Shown here piece by piece: positions 24,709 to 32,973 of a DNA stretch of 46,519 nucleotides; the stretch's first letter is position 1; each line of letters opens with the position of its first letter. Below the pieces are notes generated by a model. It was not told the DNA's origin. It was given only the letters and a program-made list of their open reading frames with translations, and ran no database searches. This DNA comes from CAYFFO01 sp964342485 (GTDB lineage: Bacteria; Chloroflexota; Dehalococcoidia; Lucifugimonadales; CAJWER01), in assembly GCA_964342485.1 (NCBI GenBank), contig CAYFFO010000016.1:1-46519 (forward strand), written 5' to 3'. The translations under genes and the position numbers were made by a program.

Positions 24709-25364
24709 GTATAAACAAACCAAAATGTGTTGTGTTCGATTTTGACTACACACTAGCGGATTCTTCTATACCTGTAATCGAATGCGTGAATTATGGGTTA
24801 AAAGTACTTGGATTACCTGAGGCACGTGATGAGTTGATCCGCTCAACGATAGGTATGGATTTAATTACCACACTTTGTACACTGGCTGGAAAAGAGCATA
24901 TAGATAAAGGGAAACAATTTATTAAGTTGTTCACGAGTAGGGCGGATCAGGTTATGGTTGATGGAACTGATATGTTCAAGTTTGTTCCAGATGTTTTGAA
25001 AACAATAGTAGATAGAAATATAAGTGTTGCGATAGTTTCATCAAAATTTCGTTTTAGGATTGAGTCTATACTAGTACGGGAAGGGATATTGGATTATTTT
25101 GATTTTATAATCGGAGGCGAGGATGTTGAAAATCTAAAGCCAGACCCTGAGGGTCTTATTAAAGTGTTGTCAAATCTAGGCGTCTTTTCTGCTGAAGCTA
25201 TTTATGTCGGGGATAGTTTGATTGACGCTAAGACGGCTAAAGAAGCTAATGTACCGTTTGTAGCAGTACTTTCTGGCGTCACCTCGTCTGACAGCTTTAT
25301 TTCTGAAGGCTGTGAAATTATAGTTAAAGATATAACAGCGTTACCAACGATGTTGTTTTCTTAG
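24705..25364 (+). CDS. HAD-family phosphatase inside trp operon
   Basis: This is a haloacid-dehalogenase-superfamily phosphatase of the Gph/PpaX/beta-phosphoglucomutase-like type, 219 residues. It has motif I DFDYT (Asp12, Asp14; Tyr where most have Gly), motif II Ser in VSSKF, motif III Lys in LKPDPEG, and motif IV GDSLIDAKTA. A helical cap lies between motifs I and II. The start is TTG at 24705, overlapping the trpD stop, and trpC follows 13 bases later, so expression is tied to tryptophan synthesis. It is not one of the known trp pathway enzymes. Possible roles are clearance of phosphorylated by-products or phosphoglycolate; the substrate is unknown. Confidence 0.85.
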   Translation: MSINKPKCVVFDFDYTLADSSIPVIECVNYGLKVLGLPEARDELIRSTIGMDLITTLCTLAGKEHIDKGKQFIKLFTSRADQVMVDGTDMFKFVPDVLKTIVDRNISVAIVSSKFRFRIESILVREGILDYFDFIIGGEDVENLKPDPEGLIKVLSNLGVFSAEAIYVGDSLIDAKTAKEANVPFVAVLSGVTSSDSFISEGCEIIVKDITALPTMLFS

Positions 25365-25377
25365 GAGTTGTAACAAT

Positions 25378-26178
25378 ATGAATACTGATACTCCGGATAT
25401 ACTGAAAAAGATTGTTGAGACTGAACAGAATGATCTGATAACAAGGAAATCTGAATTGCCCATAGATGAGCTTGAGGATAGGATATTGTCAGGGGAGCGA
25501 CCATATCCGTTGAATTTTGCAGGAACTCTTATGGGAGATGATATAAGAGTAATTGCAGAGATTAAACGTGCAACTCCATCTAAAGGAGTTTTAAGAGATC
25601 AGATCAATCCTCTGGATTTGGCCAATACGTATGCACAAAATGGAGCTGCAGCTGTTTCGATTTTGACAAACAAACCGTTTTTCAAAGGCAGCCTTGAAGA
25701 TATAGAGCTTGTGAGAGGAACCCTTGATCAATTCAAAATTCCCATTTTACGTAAGGATTTCATTTTTGATCCTTATCAAATTTGTGAAGCCAGGGCATTT
25801 GGGGCAGATGCGATCTTATTGATTGTTAGTATGCTACCATCTGCCCAGATAAAAGATTTAATGGATGTGGCAATGCATTACTGGATGCAGTGTTTGGTAG
25901 AAGTTCATAATGAAAAAGAACTTGATATAGCAATAAATGCAGGGGCAGATATTATTGGGATCAACAATCGGAATTTGCGTACATTCGATACAGATTTATC
26001 TGTAACAGAATATTTGTGCTCCCAAATTCCAGATGGAATAATTGTGGTCAGTGAAAGTGGAATACAAACCCCTGATGATGTAAAACGAGTTAAAGATGCA
26101 GGAGCTCATGCGATTCTAGTTGGAGAGGCTCTAATTAAGTCTGATAATCCAGGCGATAAATTAAGGGAATTGGGTTGA
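25378..26178 (+). CDS. trpC: Indole-3-glycerol phosphate synthase
   Basis: TrpC closes the ring of carboxyphenylaminodeoxyribulose phosphate to indole-3-glycerol phosphate. It has 266 residues in a TIM barrel with IAEIKRATPSKG (catalytic Lys on strand 1), LRKDFIFDPYQ, LVEVHNEKEL, GINNRNLRTF and VSESGIQ. AGGAG precedes the ATG. The stop overlaps the trpF start in the same TTGA arrangement seen at the trpD-HAD junction. TrpC and TrpF are separate proteins here, unlike the E. coli fusion. Confidence 0.96.
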   Translation: MNTDTPDILKKIVETEQNDLITRKSELPIDELEDRILSGERPYPLNFAGTLMGDDIRVIAEIKRATPSKGVLRDQINPLDLANTYAQNGAAAVSILTNKPFFKGSLEDIELVRGTLDQFKIPILRKDFIFDPYQICEARAFGADAILLIVSMLPSAQIKDLMDVAMHYWMQCLVEVHNEKELDIAINAGADIIGINNRNLRTFDTDLSVTEYLCSQIPDGIIVVSESGIQTPDDVKRVKDAGAHAILVGEALIKSDNPGDKLRELG

Positions 26179-26819
26179 CTAAATTCAAAATATGCGGATT
26201 AAGAGATGCTAGTATGGGCCTAGTTGCTGCCAAGGCAGGAGCGGATTATTTGGGGATGGTATTTGTCCCAGGTGTTCGAAGAGAGGTTAGTGTAGAAACA
26301 TCTAAGGATATAGTTGAAACCCTTGTGAATAATCTGGGAGATGAAAAACCCATGACGGTAGGTTTATTTGCAGGCCAGCCACTTAATGAAATCAATGATA
26401 TTGTAAGTTATATTGGTCTGGATTTTGCACAGCTTTGTGGAAATGAGCCAATTGAATATTGTAACAGTGTTTCAATTCCTGTAATAAAACAGGTAAAGAT
26501 TCCAGAAAACTGTGTGCTAGATCCTCTTTTGAAAGAAATTGAAATTATTGTTTCGTCTGGTCATAAAGTCTTAATGGACAAATATGAACCTGGTGTAGCG
26601 GGCGGGACAGGTAAGACATTCGATTGGAATATAGCTAAACTTGTCTCAGAACAATTTGAGATAATTCTTGCAGGTGGTTTAACTCCAACTAATGTTGCTG
26701 AAGCAATCAGAAAAGTTAATCCTTGGTGTGTGGATGTTTCTAGTGGAGTTGAATCAAATGGACTGAAAGATTCATCTAAGATTATAGAATTTGCTACTTC
26801 AGTGAAAAAATCTGATTAA
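26175..26819 (+). CDS. trpF: Phosphoribosylanthranilate isomerase
   Basis: TrpF catalyses the Amadori rearrangement of phosphoribosylanthranilate. It has 214 residues: KICGLRD at the N-terminus (catalytic Cys), GMVFVPGVRREVS, LDFAQLCGNE, and the phosphate-binding GGLTPTNV and DVSSGVES. The start is TTG at 26175 overlapping the trpC TGA. It is the last gene of the cluster: no trpB or trpA follows, and the next gene has its own promoter 158 bases downstream. Confidence 0.95.
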   Translation: MTKFKICGLRDASMGLVAAKAGADYLGMVFVPGVRREVSVETSKDIVETLVNNLGDEKPMTVGLFAGQPLNEINDIVSYIGLDFAQLCGNEPIEYCNSVSIPVIKQVKIPENCVLDPLLKEIEIIVSSGHKVLMDKYEPGVAGGTGKTFDWNIAKLVSEQFEIILAGGLTPTNVAEAIRKVNPWCVDVSSGVESNGLKDSSKIIEFATSVKKSD

Positions 26820-26976
26820 CTTCCCATATAAATTGGTTTTTGACAAATTAGTCATTATTTTTATTGTATTACTAATAATCGAATATAATTCATTCGGGCG
26901 AGATATTGTGGTTAATTCCTCAACTATTTGAACTGATTTATATTTTATTAAAACTAAGCGTGCTAAATAATCGTTG

Positions 26977-27009
26977 TTGACACGGTAGTGTAATTGTTCA
27001 TACACTGCC
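26977..27009 (+). promoter_or_regulatory. Promoter with inverted-repeat operator
   Basis: TTGACA (26977-26982), an 18-base spacer and TACACT (27001-27006) form a promoter for the MDR gene. An inverted repeat, GGTAGTGTA (26984-26992) and TACACTGCC (27001-27009), has 9-base arms with one mismatch around 8 bases. It fills the space between the two promoter boxes and covers the -10, where a repressor would block polymerase. Confidence 0.55.
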
Positions 27010-27044
27010 CATGGTTTCATTATATTCAATGATGGAGTTTACTT

Positions 27045-28016
27045 ATGGCTAAAATGGAAAGACTTGAGAAGTTAGAAGGTGTGGGTAATGTAAAAATGGT
27101 GGAGGCAGAAATTCCTTCACCAGGTAATGATGAAGTCTTAATCAAGGTAAGGCGCAGCCTGATTAGTCGAGGTTCTGAGTTGTTTCGTAGATATGTCATG
27201 CCTGGTGCGATTCCACCACACATGATGGGATATTCTGATGCTGGTGATGTAATAGAAATAGGAGATTTGGTAGAAGGGGTGGTAATCGGTGAACGTTCAA
27301 ATGTTGGGGGACCTCATGCACAATATGTAGTTGGCCTACATGGAAATATACCTGATGGGTTGGATTATGAGGCAGCTACTTTCATAGGTCTGGCAACCAG
27401 TTCAGTTATGTGGGCACGCACTACACCAATTAAACCAGGAGATGTTGTAGTGGTATTGGGACAGGGTATAGTTGGGAATTTATATATGCAGGCTGTAAGA
27501 GAGAGACTGCCTTCTAAAGTTATTACTGTTGATGCTAATAAATTACGTTGCGACATATCGCAACAATGTGGTGCAGATATGGTGGTAGATGTTTCAAAAA
27601 CTGATTCCGTTGAATTTGTTATGGATATAACTGAAGGCAAAGGGGCAGATGTGGTTGTTGAATGTGTAGGAGGGAATGCTGGCTTGAAGTCTTTTGAACA
27701 GGCTCAACGAATGATGAAGAATGATGGAGTTTTACACTTGATAGCAAAATATCAAGGGGCAAAGGAAGCAGGAGATGGCCTGCTTCCTCTCGATTCCAAC
27801 ATATTCATGAATAAGTTACTGGTGGCAGGAATACGTGTTGATGGTGAAAGATCAGATCATCGTACAGATGCGGCTCAATTACTTGCCCAAGGGAAGATAA
27901 ATATCGCTCCTATGGTAACTCACCGTTTACCATGGCAGAAGACGGCTGAGGCATATCATATGCTTTACAACAAACCCGATGAGGCTCTTGCGGTAATTTT
28001 AGATTGGGATTCATAA
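27045..28016 (+). CDS. MDR-superfamily dehydrogenase without usual zinc ligands
   Basis: This is a medium-chain dehydrogenase/reductase of 323 residues. An N-terminal GroES-like domain contains ISRGSELFRR, MGYSDAGDVIEIG and GPHAQYVV; the Rossmann domain starts near VVVLGQGIVGN. The catalytic-zinc Cys of GxCGSD is replaced by ISRGSE and there is no four-Cys structural zinc site, so it belongs to the SxGTE-type branch that resembles bacteriochlorophyllide or threonine dehydrogenases by fold only. It probably oxidises or reduces an alcohol/ketone with NAD(P). GGAG precedes the ATG. It is convergent, 7 bases apart, with three Gfo/Idh/MocA genes, which suggests a shared catabolic locus. Confidence 0.8.
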   Translation: MAKMERLEKLEGVGNVKMVEAEIPSPGNDEVLIKVRRSLISRGSELFRRYVMPGAIPPHMMGYSDAGDVIEIGDLVEGVVIGERSNVGGPHAQYVVGLHGNIPDGLDYEAATFIGLATSSVMWARTTPIKPGDVVVVLGQGIVGNLYMQAVRERLPSKVITVDANKLRCDISQQCGADMVVDVSKTDSVEFVMDITEGKGADVVVECVGGNAGLKSFEQAQRMMKNDGVLHLIAKYQGAKEAGDGLLPLDSNIFMNKLLVAGIRVDGERSDHRTDAAQLLAQGKINIAPMVTHRLPWQKTAEAYHMLYNKPDEALAVILDWDS

Positions 28017-28023
28017 ATACTGA

Positions 28024-29106
28024 TCAGTTTGGTTTAAACTGAGGATGTCTTGGTTTTCTTTCACGATGTAAATAAATATTATTATCTTTTAAGGGTAGTT
28101 CTACCCGTGCTCCACCATTAATATGTGACTGGATACTGGCGAAAATTAGCTCAGTGCTAGCGAAGGCAGACCTCACTCCTCCCTTAGGTTCGTTCCCTGT
28201 GTCCAGAGAGTTTACCAGGTCCTCAACGAGACGTAGATTAGGGCTATAGTTTTGATATCTTGGGAAACGCCCTGATACGATTGTTGGTGATTTTTGATAG
28301 CCTGATGGCCCTTCCTGTCGTAATTTAAATTTAAATCCGGGCCAGACAGTCAGTGTCCCTCTTTCACAGGAAGCTTCCCATTCCATTTCATGTGGAGATA
28401 GAACAGCGTAAGCTGTTACATCGTTCTCAAACTGTATAACACCGTGGCAAACAGGGTCTTCCGTGAGTCTATTGCCCTCTATTTTCCAGTCACCTTCCAC
28501 GAGTGTCATTTGCACCCATTTTGCAGGTATGTCCCCGTTTAAATAAAGAAGATTATCGTAATAGTGACTTGCTGTATTAAACAGGCCTCCACCGCTAAAT
28601 ACCACTCGTTTTAGGTTCCCAATGTTCCCACTTTCGATTACTTGACGCATCTTGACAAATCCTGGGTGCCATCTTCTCTGGGTCCCTAGATTGAGAAAAA
28701 CTCTATTTTGTTCACAAACTTCAACTATTTTTTTTGCTTCTTCCATAGAGGCGCAAAGTGCTTTTTCAGCATAAATTGCTTTTACCCCGTGGGAAGCTGC
28801 ATAAATTATGATTTCAGCTCTGTGTTCAGGCTGGGTTGCAACAGAAATTATGTCTGGTTGTTCATTATCGATCAGGGTTTTGTAGTCTGTATACTGATTT
28901 TGTTTTGGGATATTGAACTGAATGCCAACTTCCTCCATTACTTCTGGTCGAATATCTGAACACGCGACTAAATCGGTCCTGGTACATTGTGTGAACACCG
29001 CTGTGTGAGCATATGGAGGGACATGGCCAGGAGCACCAATAACTTCGTTATCTATAAATGCTCCCATTCTGCTACAACCAATTACCGCTGATTTATAAAT
29101 TTGCAT
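28024..29106 (-). CDS. Gfo/Idh/MocA oxidoreductase, tandem copy A
   Basis: This is a 360-residue NAD(P)-dependent sugar/cyclitol-type oxidoreductase with an N-terminal Rossmann domain and a C-terminal alpha/beta domain. The dinucleotide motif is GCSRMG, with Ser where GxGxxG has its second Gly, and the EKP motif reads EKA (YAEKALCAS). LGTQRRWHPGF and the His in NTASHYYDNL mark the substrate site. It is the downstream member of three adjacent paralogues on the minus strand, 80 bases after copy B. GAGGGTAAAGG precedes the ATG. The substrate is unknown. Confidence 0.85.
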   Translation of the reverse strand: MQIYKSAVIGCSRMGAFIDNEVIGAPGHVPPYAHTAVFTQCTRTDLVACSDIRPEVMEEVGIQFNIPKQNQYTDYKTLIDNEQPDIISVATQPEHRAEIIIYAASHGVKAIYAEKALCASMEEAKKIVEVCEQNRVFLNLGTQRRWHPGFVKMRQVIESGNIGNLKRVVFSGGGLFNTASHYYDNLLYLNGDIPAKWVQMTLVEGDWKIEGNRLTEDPVCHGVIQFENDVTAYAVLSPHEMEWEASCERGTLTVWPGFKFKLRQEGPSGYQKSPTIVSGRFPRYQNYSPNLRLVEDLVNSLDTGNEPKGGVRSAFASTELIFASIQSHINGGARVELPLKDNNIYLHRERKPRHPQFKPN

Positions 29107-29186
29107 TCCTTTACCCTCTGTTTAATCCGATTAATTTAGGTCAGATGTTTATATACCAGTTTTATAAAACAATTAAGATAAAATAC

Positions 29187-30269
29187 TTAATCTTGTCTTT
29201 CAAATCTAGGTTGTTTTGATGGTATGCCTCTTTCCAATCGGATAGTACTGTTCTGTAATGGTAGGTTTACACGTTTACCACCATTGATATGAGATTCTAT
29301 AATTCCAAAAATAAGTTCTGTTGATGCTCGTGCTATACGTGGCCCACACCTTGTAGGTTCTCCTGTGTCAAGAGAGTTAGCCAAATCTTCGATCAATGAA
29401 AGTGTGGAACTCTTCCATTCATATTCAGGGAATGAACCTTCTACTAGTTGCGTACGGTCTCTATGGTCACGATCACCTGGGCGACGTATTTTCCAGTTCG
29501 ATCCGTTTCCTAGAGCTGTAATGACGCCGTTTTCACATACAGCTTCCCATTCTGAGCGCCTTCCTGTGTTTAATGCGTATCCTGTAACGCCATTTTCAAA
29601 TTGTATTATTCCTTCACCTACCGGGTCTATCGTAATCCTATTGTTTTCTATGTTGTCGTCAGAGTCTCTTAAAAGGCCCTGAACCCATGAAGCCGGATGG
29701 TCGCTGTTAAGTCTCATAATTAGATCTAAGGAATGGCTTGCACCGTTAAATAGTGAACTTGTTTCATAGATTGTCAGAGATTTTAGTGGTCCGAGTTCTC
29801 CGCTGTCTATGATATCTTTCATGATGTCGAAGCCCCTGTCCCATCTTCTATTGGTACCCAGGTTGAATAACACATCATATTTTTCGCAGGTTTCTACCAT
29901 TGAATCTGCTTCAGCCATAGATGCTGCCATTGCTTTTTCTGCATAAATTGCCTTTGCACCATGGCTAGCTACGTAATTAACAATCTCAGATCTGGGTTCT
30001 GGTTGAGTGGCTACGCTAACAATATCTGGTTTTTCTATTTCCATCATTTCTTTATAGTCTGTATATTGACTTTTTTCAGGTATTCCAAACCTTTTTCCAA
30101 CTTGAGCCATTACATCTGTCCTTAAATCTGAACATGCGACTAGTGTGGTTCGGGTAGATGCTTCGTAACCTGCTGCGTGTGAATATGGGTAGTAAGAAGA
30201 TGGTACTTCGTTGTCAATAAATGCACCCATTCTGCTACAACCGATCAAAGCTGCTTTATATGTTTTCAT
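29187..30269 (-). CDS. Gfo/Idh/MocA oxidoreductase, tandem copy B
   Basis: This is the middle paralogue, 360 residues, colinear with copies A and C. It has GCSRMGAFIDNE at the nucleotide site, EKA in YAEKAMAAS, GTNRRWDRGF, and NGASHSLDLIMRLNSDHPA in the catalytic region. AGGAG lies 6 bases before the ATG. The C-terminal tail SLDTGEPTRCGPRIARASTELIFGIIESHINGG is shared with the others in form. Its 45-base distance from copy C suggests one transcript, C-B-A. It probably acts on the same class of substrate with different specificity. Confidence 0.85.
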   Translation of the reverse strand: MKTYKAALIGCSRMGAFIDNEVPSSYYPYSHAAGYEASTRTTLVACSDLRTDVMAQVGKRFGIPEKSQYTDYKEMMEIEKPDIVSVATQPEPRSEIVNYVASHGAKAIYAEKAMAASMAEADSMVETCEKYDVLFNLGTNRRWDRGFDIMKDIIDSGELGPLKSLTIYETSSLFNGASHSLDLIMRLNSDHPASWVQGLLRDSDDNIENNRITIDPVGEGIIQFENGVTGYALNTGRRSEWEAVCENGVITALGNGSNWKIRRPGDRDHRDRTQLVEGSFPEYEWKSSTLSLIEDLANSLDTGEPTRCGPRIARASTELIFGIIESHINGGKRVNLPLQNSTIRLERGIPSKQPRFERQD

Positions 30270-30314
30270 TTAATGCTCCTAACTTTATTTGTTTAAAAAT
30301 GTGAGATAACAGGA

Positions 30315-31421
30315 TTAATTGCCGGCTTCGTATTTAGGTTGTCTTGGAGCTCTTTCTCTCTTGAGGTAATAGTTGTTGTTTTTTAAAGGCAATTTCACCT
30401 TTGCACCACCGAGTAACGATGATTCGATAAAAGCGAAGATTATCTCAGTACTTTTTAGAGCTACTTGTACTCCCCCTTTTACTGCTGAGCCCGTATCAAG
30501 CGAATCTACCAGATCGTCCACTATACGTAATGCAGAGCTGCGTGAATCATCGAATTTTGGAAAATTGCTTTGTATAAGCGCTCCTTTTCGTCCAGTATTA
30601 TCGTCTGGTCCGTTCTTCCTAAGGAACCATTCTTCACCGTCAGACAAAGCTGCAACTGTCCCATTGTCGAGTATGGCTTCATGCTCACTACCTCTATTTG
30701 TTTGTAGGCAGTAAGCAGTAACATCGTTCTCGAATTTGATCACTCCTTCAGCAGAAGGATCTTCTGTTAAGTGGTTACCTTCGATCATGCCGTCACTGTT
30801 TGTAAGGTTACCTTGAACCCAAAGGGCTTTATGGTCGCTGTTAAGATGGATTAGTAAATCTATCCAATGACTTGATGTATTAAATAAACTGCCAAATGAG
30901 TAAGATATGAGTGTCTTTAGTTTCCCCAAATCCCCACTATCAATCACAGACTTCATTGCATCATATTTTTTGCTCCATCGGCGGTTGGTACCTAAGTTGA
31001 AAAATACTTTATTGGCCTCGCATGCTTCGACCATTGAATTGGCTTCAGAAATAGATGATGCCATAGGTTTTTCAGCATAAATTGCTTTGACCCCATTGTT
31101 GGCAAGCCAAATTGTGATTTCAGCTCTAGGTTCTGGCTGTGTTGCTACACTAACGATATCTAGATTTTCCTTTTCCACCATCTCTTTATAGTCGGTGTAT
31201 TGCCTATTTTTTGGTATATTGTAACGTTCTCCGAATTTTTCCATCACATCTTCACGAAAATCTGAACATGCTACAAGGTCGACTCTATCATGGGCATCAT
31301 ATGCGGCGGCATGAGACGCAGGCAGTCTCGATTTAGAAAGTCTGCCACTTTCGATTATTTCATTATCAATAAATCCACCAATTCGGCTACATCCTATAAC
31401 CGCGGCTCGATAAGTTTCCAA
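30315..31421 (-). CDS. Gfo/Idh/MocA oxidoreductase, tandem copy C
   Basis: This is the first gene of the three-copy set, 368 residues. The nucleotide motif is GCSRIGGFIDNE, and it keeps the canonical EKP (YAEKPMASS) that copies A and B have lost. GTNRRWSKKY and NTSSHWIDLLIHLNSDHKA match the others. The frame can be opened to 31469, but AGGAGA at 31433-31428 (minus strand) sits correctly before the TTG at 31421, so this start was chosen; it also aligns with the starts of A and B. It is divergent from the VOC gene, with 146 bases between. Confidence 0.85.
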   Translation of the reverse strand: METYRAAVIGCSRIGGFIDNEIIESGRLSKSRLPASHAAAYDAHDRVDLVACSDFREDVMEKFGERYNIPKNRQYTDYKEMVEKENLDIVSVATQPEPRAEITIWLANNGVKAIYAEKPMASSISEANSMVEACEANKVFFNLGTNRRWSKKYDAMKSVIDSGDLGKLKTLISYSFGSLFNTSSHWIDLLIHLNSDHKALWVQGNLTNSDGMIEGNHLTEDPSAEGVIKFENDVTAYCLQTNRGSEHEAILDNGTVAALSDGEEWFLRKNGPDDNTGRKGALIQSNFPKFDDSRSSALRIVDDLVDSLDTGSAVKGGVQVALKSTEIIFAFIESSLLGGAKVKLPLKNNNYYLKRERAPRQPKYEAGN

Positions 31422-31500
31422 TTTTTTTCTCCTAACAATGTTTACAATGTTTGATCGGCACTTTATCACAAGCTTGATGAAGAGGCTATATTCGTTTGCC

Positions 31501-31530
31501 TTGACATAAAGAGCTTTTATATCCTAGTCT
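31501..31530 (+). promoter_or_regulatory. Promoter for the VOC-membrane-HIT genes
   Basis: A perfect TTGACA (31501-31506) and TAGTCT (31525-31530) are 18 bases apart, giving a start near 31537 and a leader of about 30 bases with the ribosome site AGGAG. Confidence 0.5.
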
Positions 31531-31567
31531 GTCGTGAAGATAATCATATTTAGGTCAGGAGTTTTCA

Positions 31568-31960
31568 ATGGGCTATGAATTTGATCATGTACATTTAAAG
31601 GCGGTAGATCCCAAGGCAACAGCCGATTGGTATGTTCGAGCTTTCGATTTTAAAATTGTTAGCGATGCAGTCAGAACTTGGGGAGACCGATTTATACGTT
31701 GTGAAACCACGGATGGAACAATAGTTAATATCTCCGGGTCGAGGACCGACGAGAAGATGGGTGAACCGGATGCTAGTGCTCACTGGGGATTGGAACATAT
31801 GGGTATCGCGGTTGAAGATATGGTTTCCGAAATAGAGAGATTGACTGGATTAGGCGCTCAATTGTTGGAAGGTCCAGTTCATGTACCAAATGGACCTACC
31901 ATAGCTTTTATTAAGGCTCCTGGTGGGGTCAGGGTAGAATTATTACAGCATCCGAGTTAA
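31568..31960 (+). CDS. VOC-family (glyoxalase/dioxygenase fold) protein
   Basis: This is a 130-residue vicinal-oxygen-chelate protein: FDHVHLKAVDPKATADWYVRAF at the start, LEHMGIAVEDM at the second module, and a terminal acidic ligand in GVRVELLQ. The likely metal ligands are the His in HVHL, a His in LEHMG and the Glu in VELLQ. Members include glyoxalase I, extradiol dioxygenases and methylmalonyl-CoA epimerase; the size fits a small lyase or isomerase. AGGAG precedes the ATG. It heads a tight plus-strand set and is divergent from the Gfo triplet. Confidence 0.8.
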   Translation: MGYEFDHVHLKAVDPKATADWYVRAFDFKIVSDAVRTWGDRFIRCETTDGTIVNISGSRTDEKMGEPDASAHWGLEHMGIAVEDMVSEIERLTGLGAQLLEGPVHVPNGPTIAFIKAPGGVRVELLQHPS

Positions 31961-31985
31961 GAAACGTACTTGATCCAATATAATA

Positions 31986-32534
31986 ATGAACTCCATTTTT
32001 CGAAGAATGGTTCGCGCTCTCAGTTTCGACGAGCGCTTGTATCTGGAAATAGCTGGAGATAACACTGCTCTTATTCAATCAGGGACTATAGTCTTACTGG
32101 GAGCTGTGGCACATGTGGTTGGCCTTGAAGCTGCCGATCCAAGGTGCTTCATAGTCTTCATTACCCAAAGACTGGTTTGGTGGTTTTTGATTACTCTATT
32201 GGTTTTTTTCGTTGGGCATAAAATTTTACCTCCGTTATCTTCCGATTACGGCGCAAATTCTCCTGGGCCGGACCCAATTAAAATTGGAAGGGTACTGGGA
32301 TTTACGATGACTCCACGCATTTTCCTGATAGCTGCTTCTTTACCGATGATTGGTGTGGTTATTAGAATTATAGTAGTTCCATTTTGGTGGATTGGATTGA
32401 TGATCATTGCGGTACGAGGTTTATTCGGATATGACGAAGTAACAAGATCAGCTTTAGTTGTAGTGATTGGGTTTGTACCTCTTATGTTTATAGAGCCATT
32501 TATTTTTTCTGTAGGTTCGGCAGGGATTTGTTGA
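31986..32534 (+). CDS. Multi-pass membrane protein, Yip1-like
   Basis: This 182-residue protein has about four to five hydrophobic segments (around 29-45, 58-75, 102-125, 130-145, 155-178) and a short N-terminal amphipathic stretch MNSIFRRMVRALSFDERLYLEI. The layout resembles Yip1-domain membrane proteins of bacteria, whose role is unknown. It starts 25 bases after the VOC stop and ends 17 bases before the HIT gene, so it is in the same transcript. The family call is tentative. Confidence 0.5.
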   Translation: MNSIFRRMVRALSFDERLYLEIAGDNTALIQSGTIVLLGAVAHVVGLEAADPRCFIVFITQRLVWWFLITLLVFFVGHKILPPLSSDYGANSPGPDPIKIGRVLGFTMTPRIFLIAASLPMIGVVIRIIVVPFWWIGLMIIAVRGLFGYDEVTRSALVVVIGFVPLMFIEPFIFSVGSAGIC

Positions 32535-32551
32535 AAAATTAGGAGGGTTTT

Positions 32552-32905
32552 ATGACCAGTAATTGTGTGTTCTGCGATATTTTGTCCGGGTCAATATCGA
32601 GCGACATACTGTACCGTGATGATTATTGTTTTGCAATTAGAGATATTAATCCAAAAGCTTCTGTACATATTTTGGTGATACCAAATAATCATTTTACTTT
32701 TCTCTACGATTTAAATCCGACAGAGCATCCAATGATTGGAGCTATGTTTCAATGTGCAAAGAAATTAGCAGAGGCTCAAGGATTGGAAGACACTGGTTAT
32801 AGATTGGTTGTTAATCAGGGTAGTGACTCGGGTCAAATGGTTGATCATTTACATTTGCATTTGTTGGGCGGTGAAAATCTTGGTGCAATGAATACTTCGA
32901 ATTAA
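32552..32905 (+). CDS. HIT-family nucleotide hydrolase
   Basis: This is a 117-residue histidine-triad protein of the HINT branch, which hydrolyses nucleoside phosphoramidates such as AMP-lysine. It has the triad HLHLHLL (His99, His101, His103), an N-terminal CVFC pair (Cys5, Cys8) that often binds zinc in this branch, and HILVIPNNHF. AGGAGG precedes the ATG. It is a common housekeeping protein. Confidence 0.9.
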   Translation: MTSNCVFCDILSGSISSDILYRDDYCFAIRDINPKASVHILVIPNNHFTFLYDLNPTEHPMIGAMFQCAKKLAEAQGLEDTGYRLVVNQGSDSGQMVDHLHLHLLGGENLGAMNTSN

Positions 32906-32973
32906 AAAAGAGTTTAATGCTGACTCTATGGATACTTTACTAAATTGATTTGACTTAAAGTTAATGATATCTA

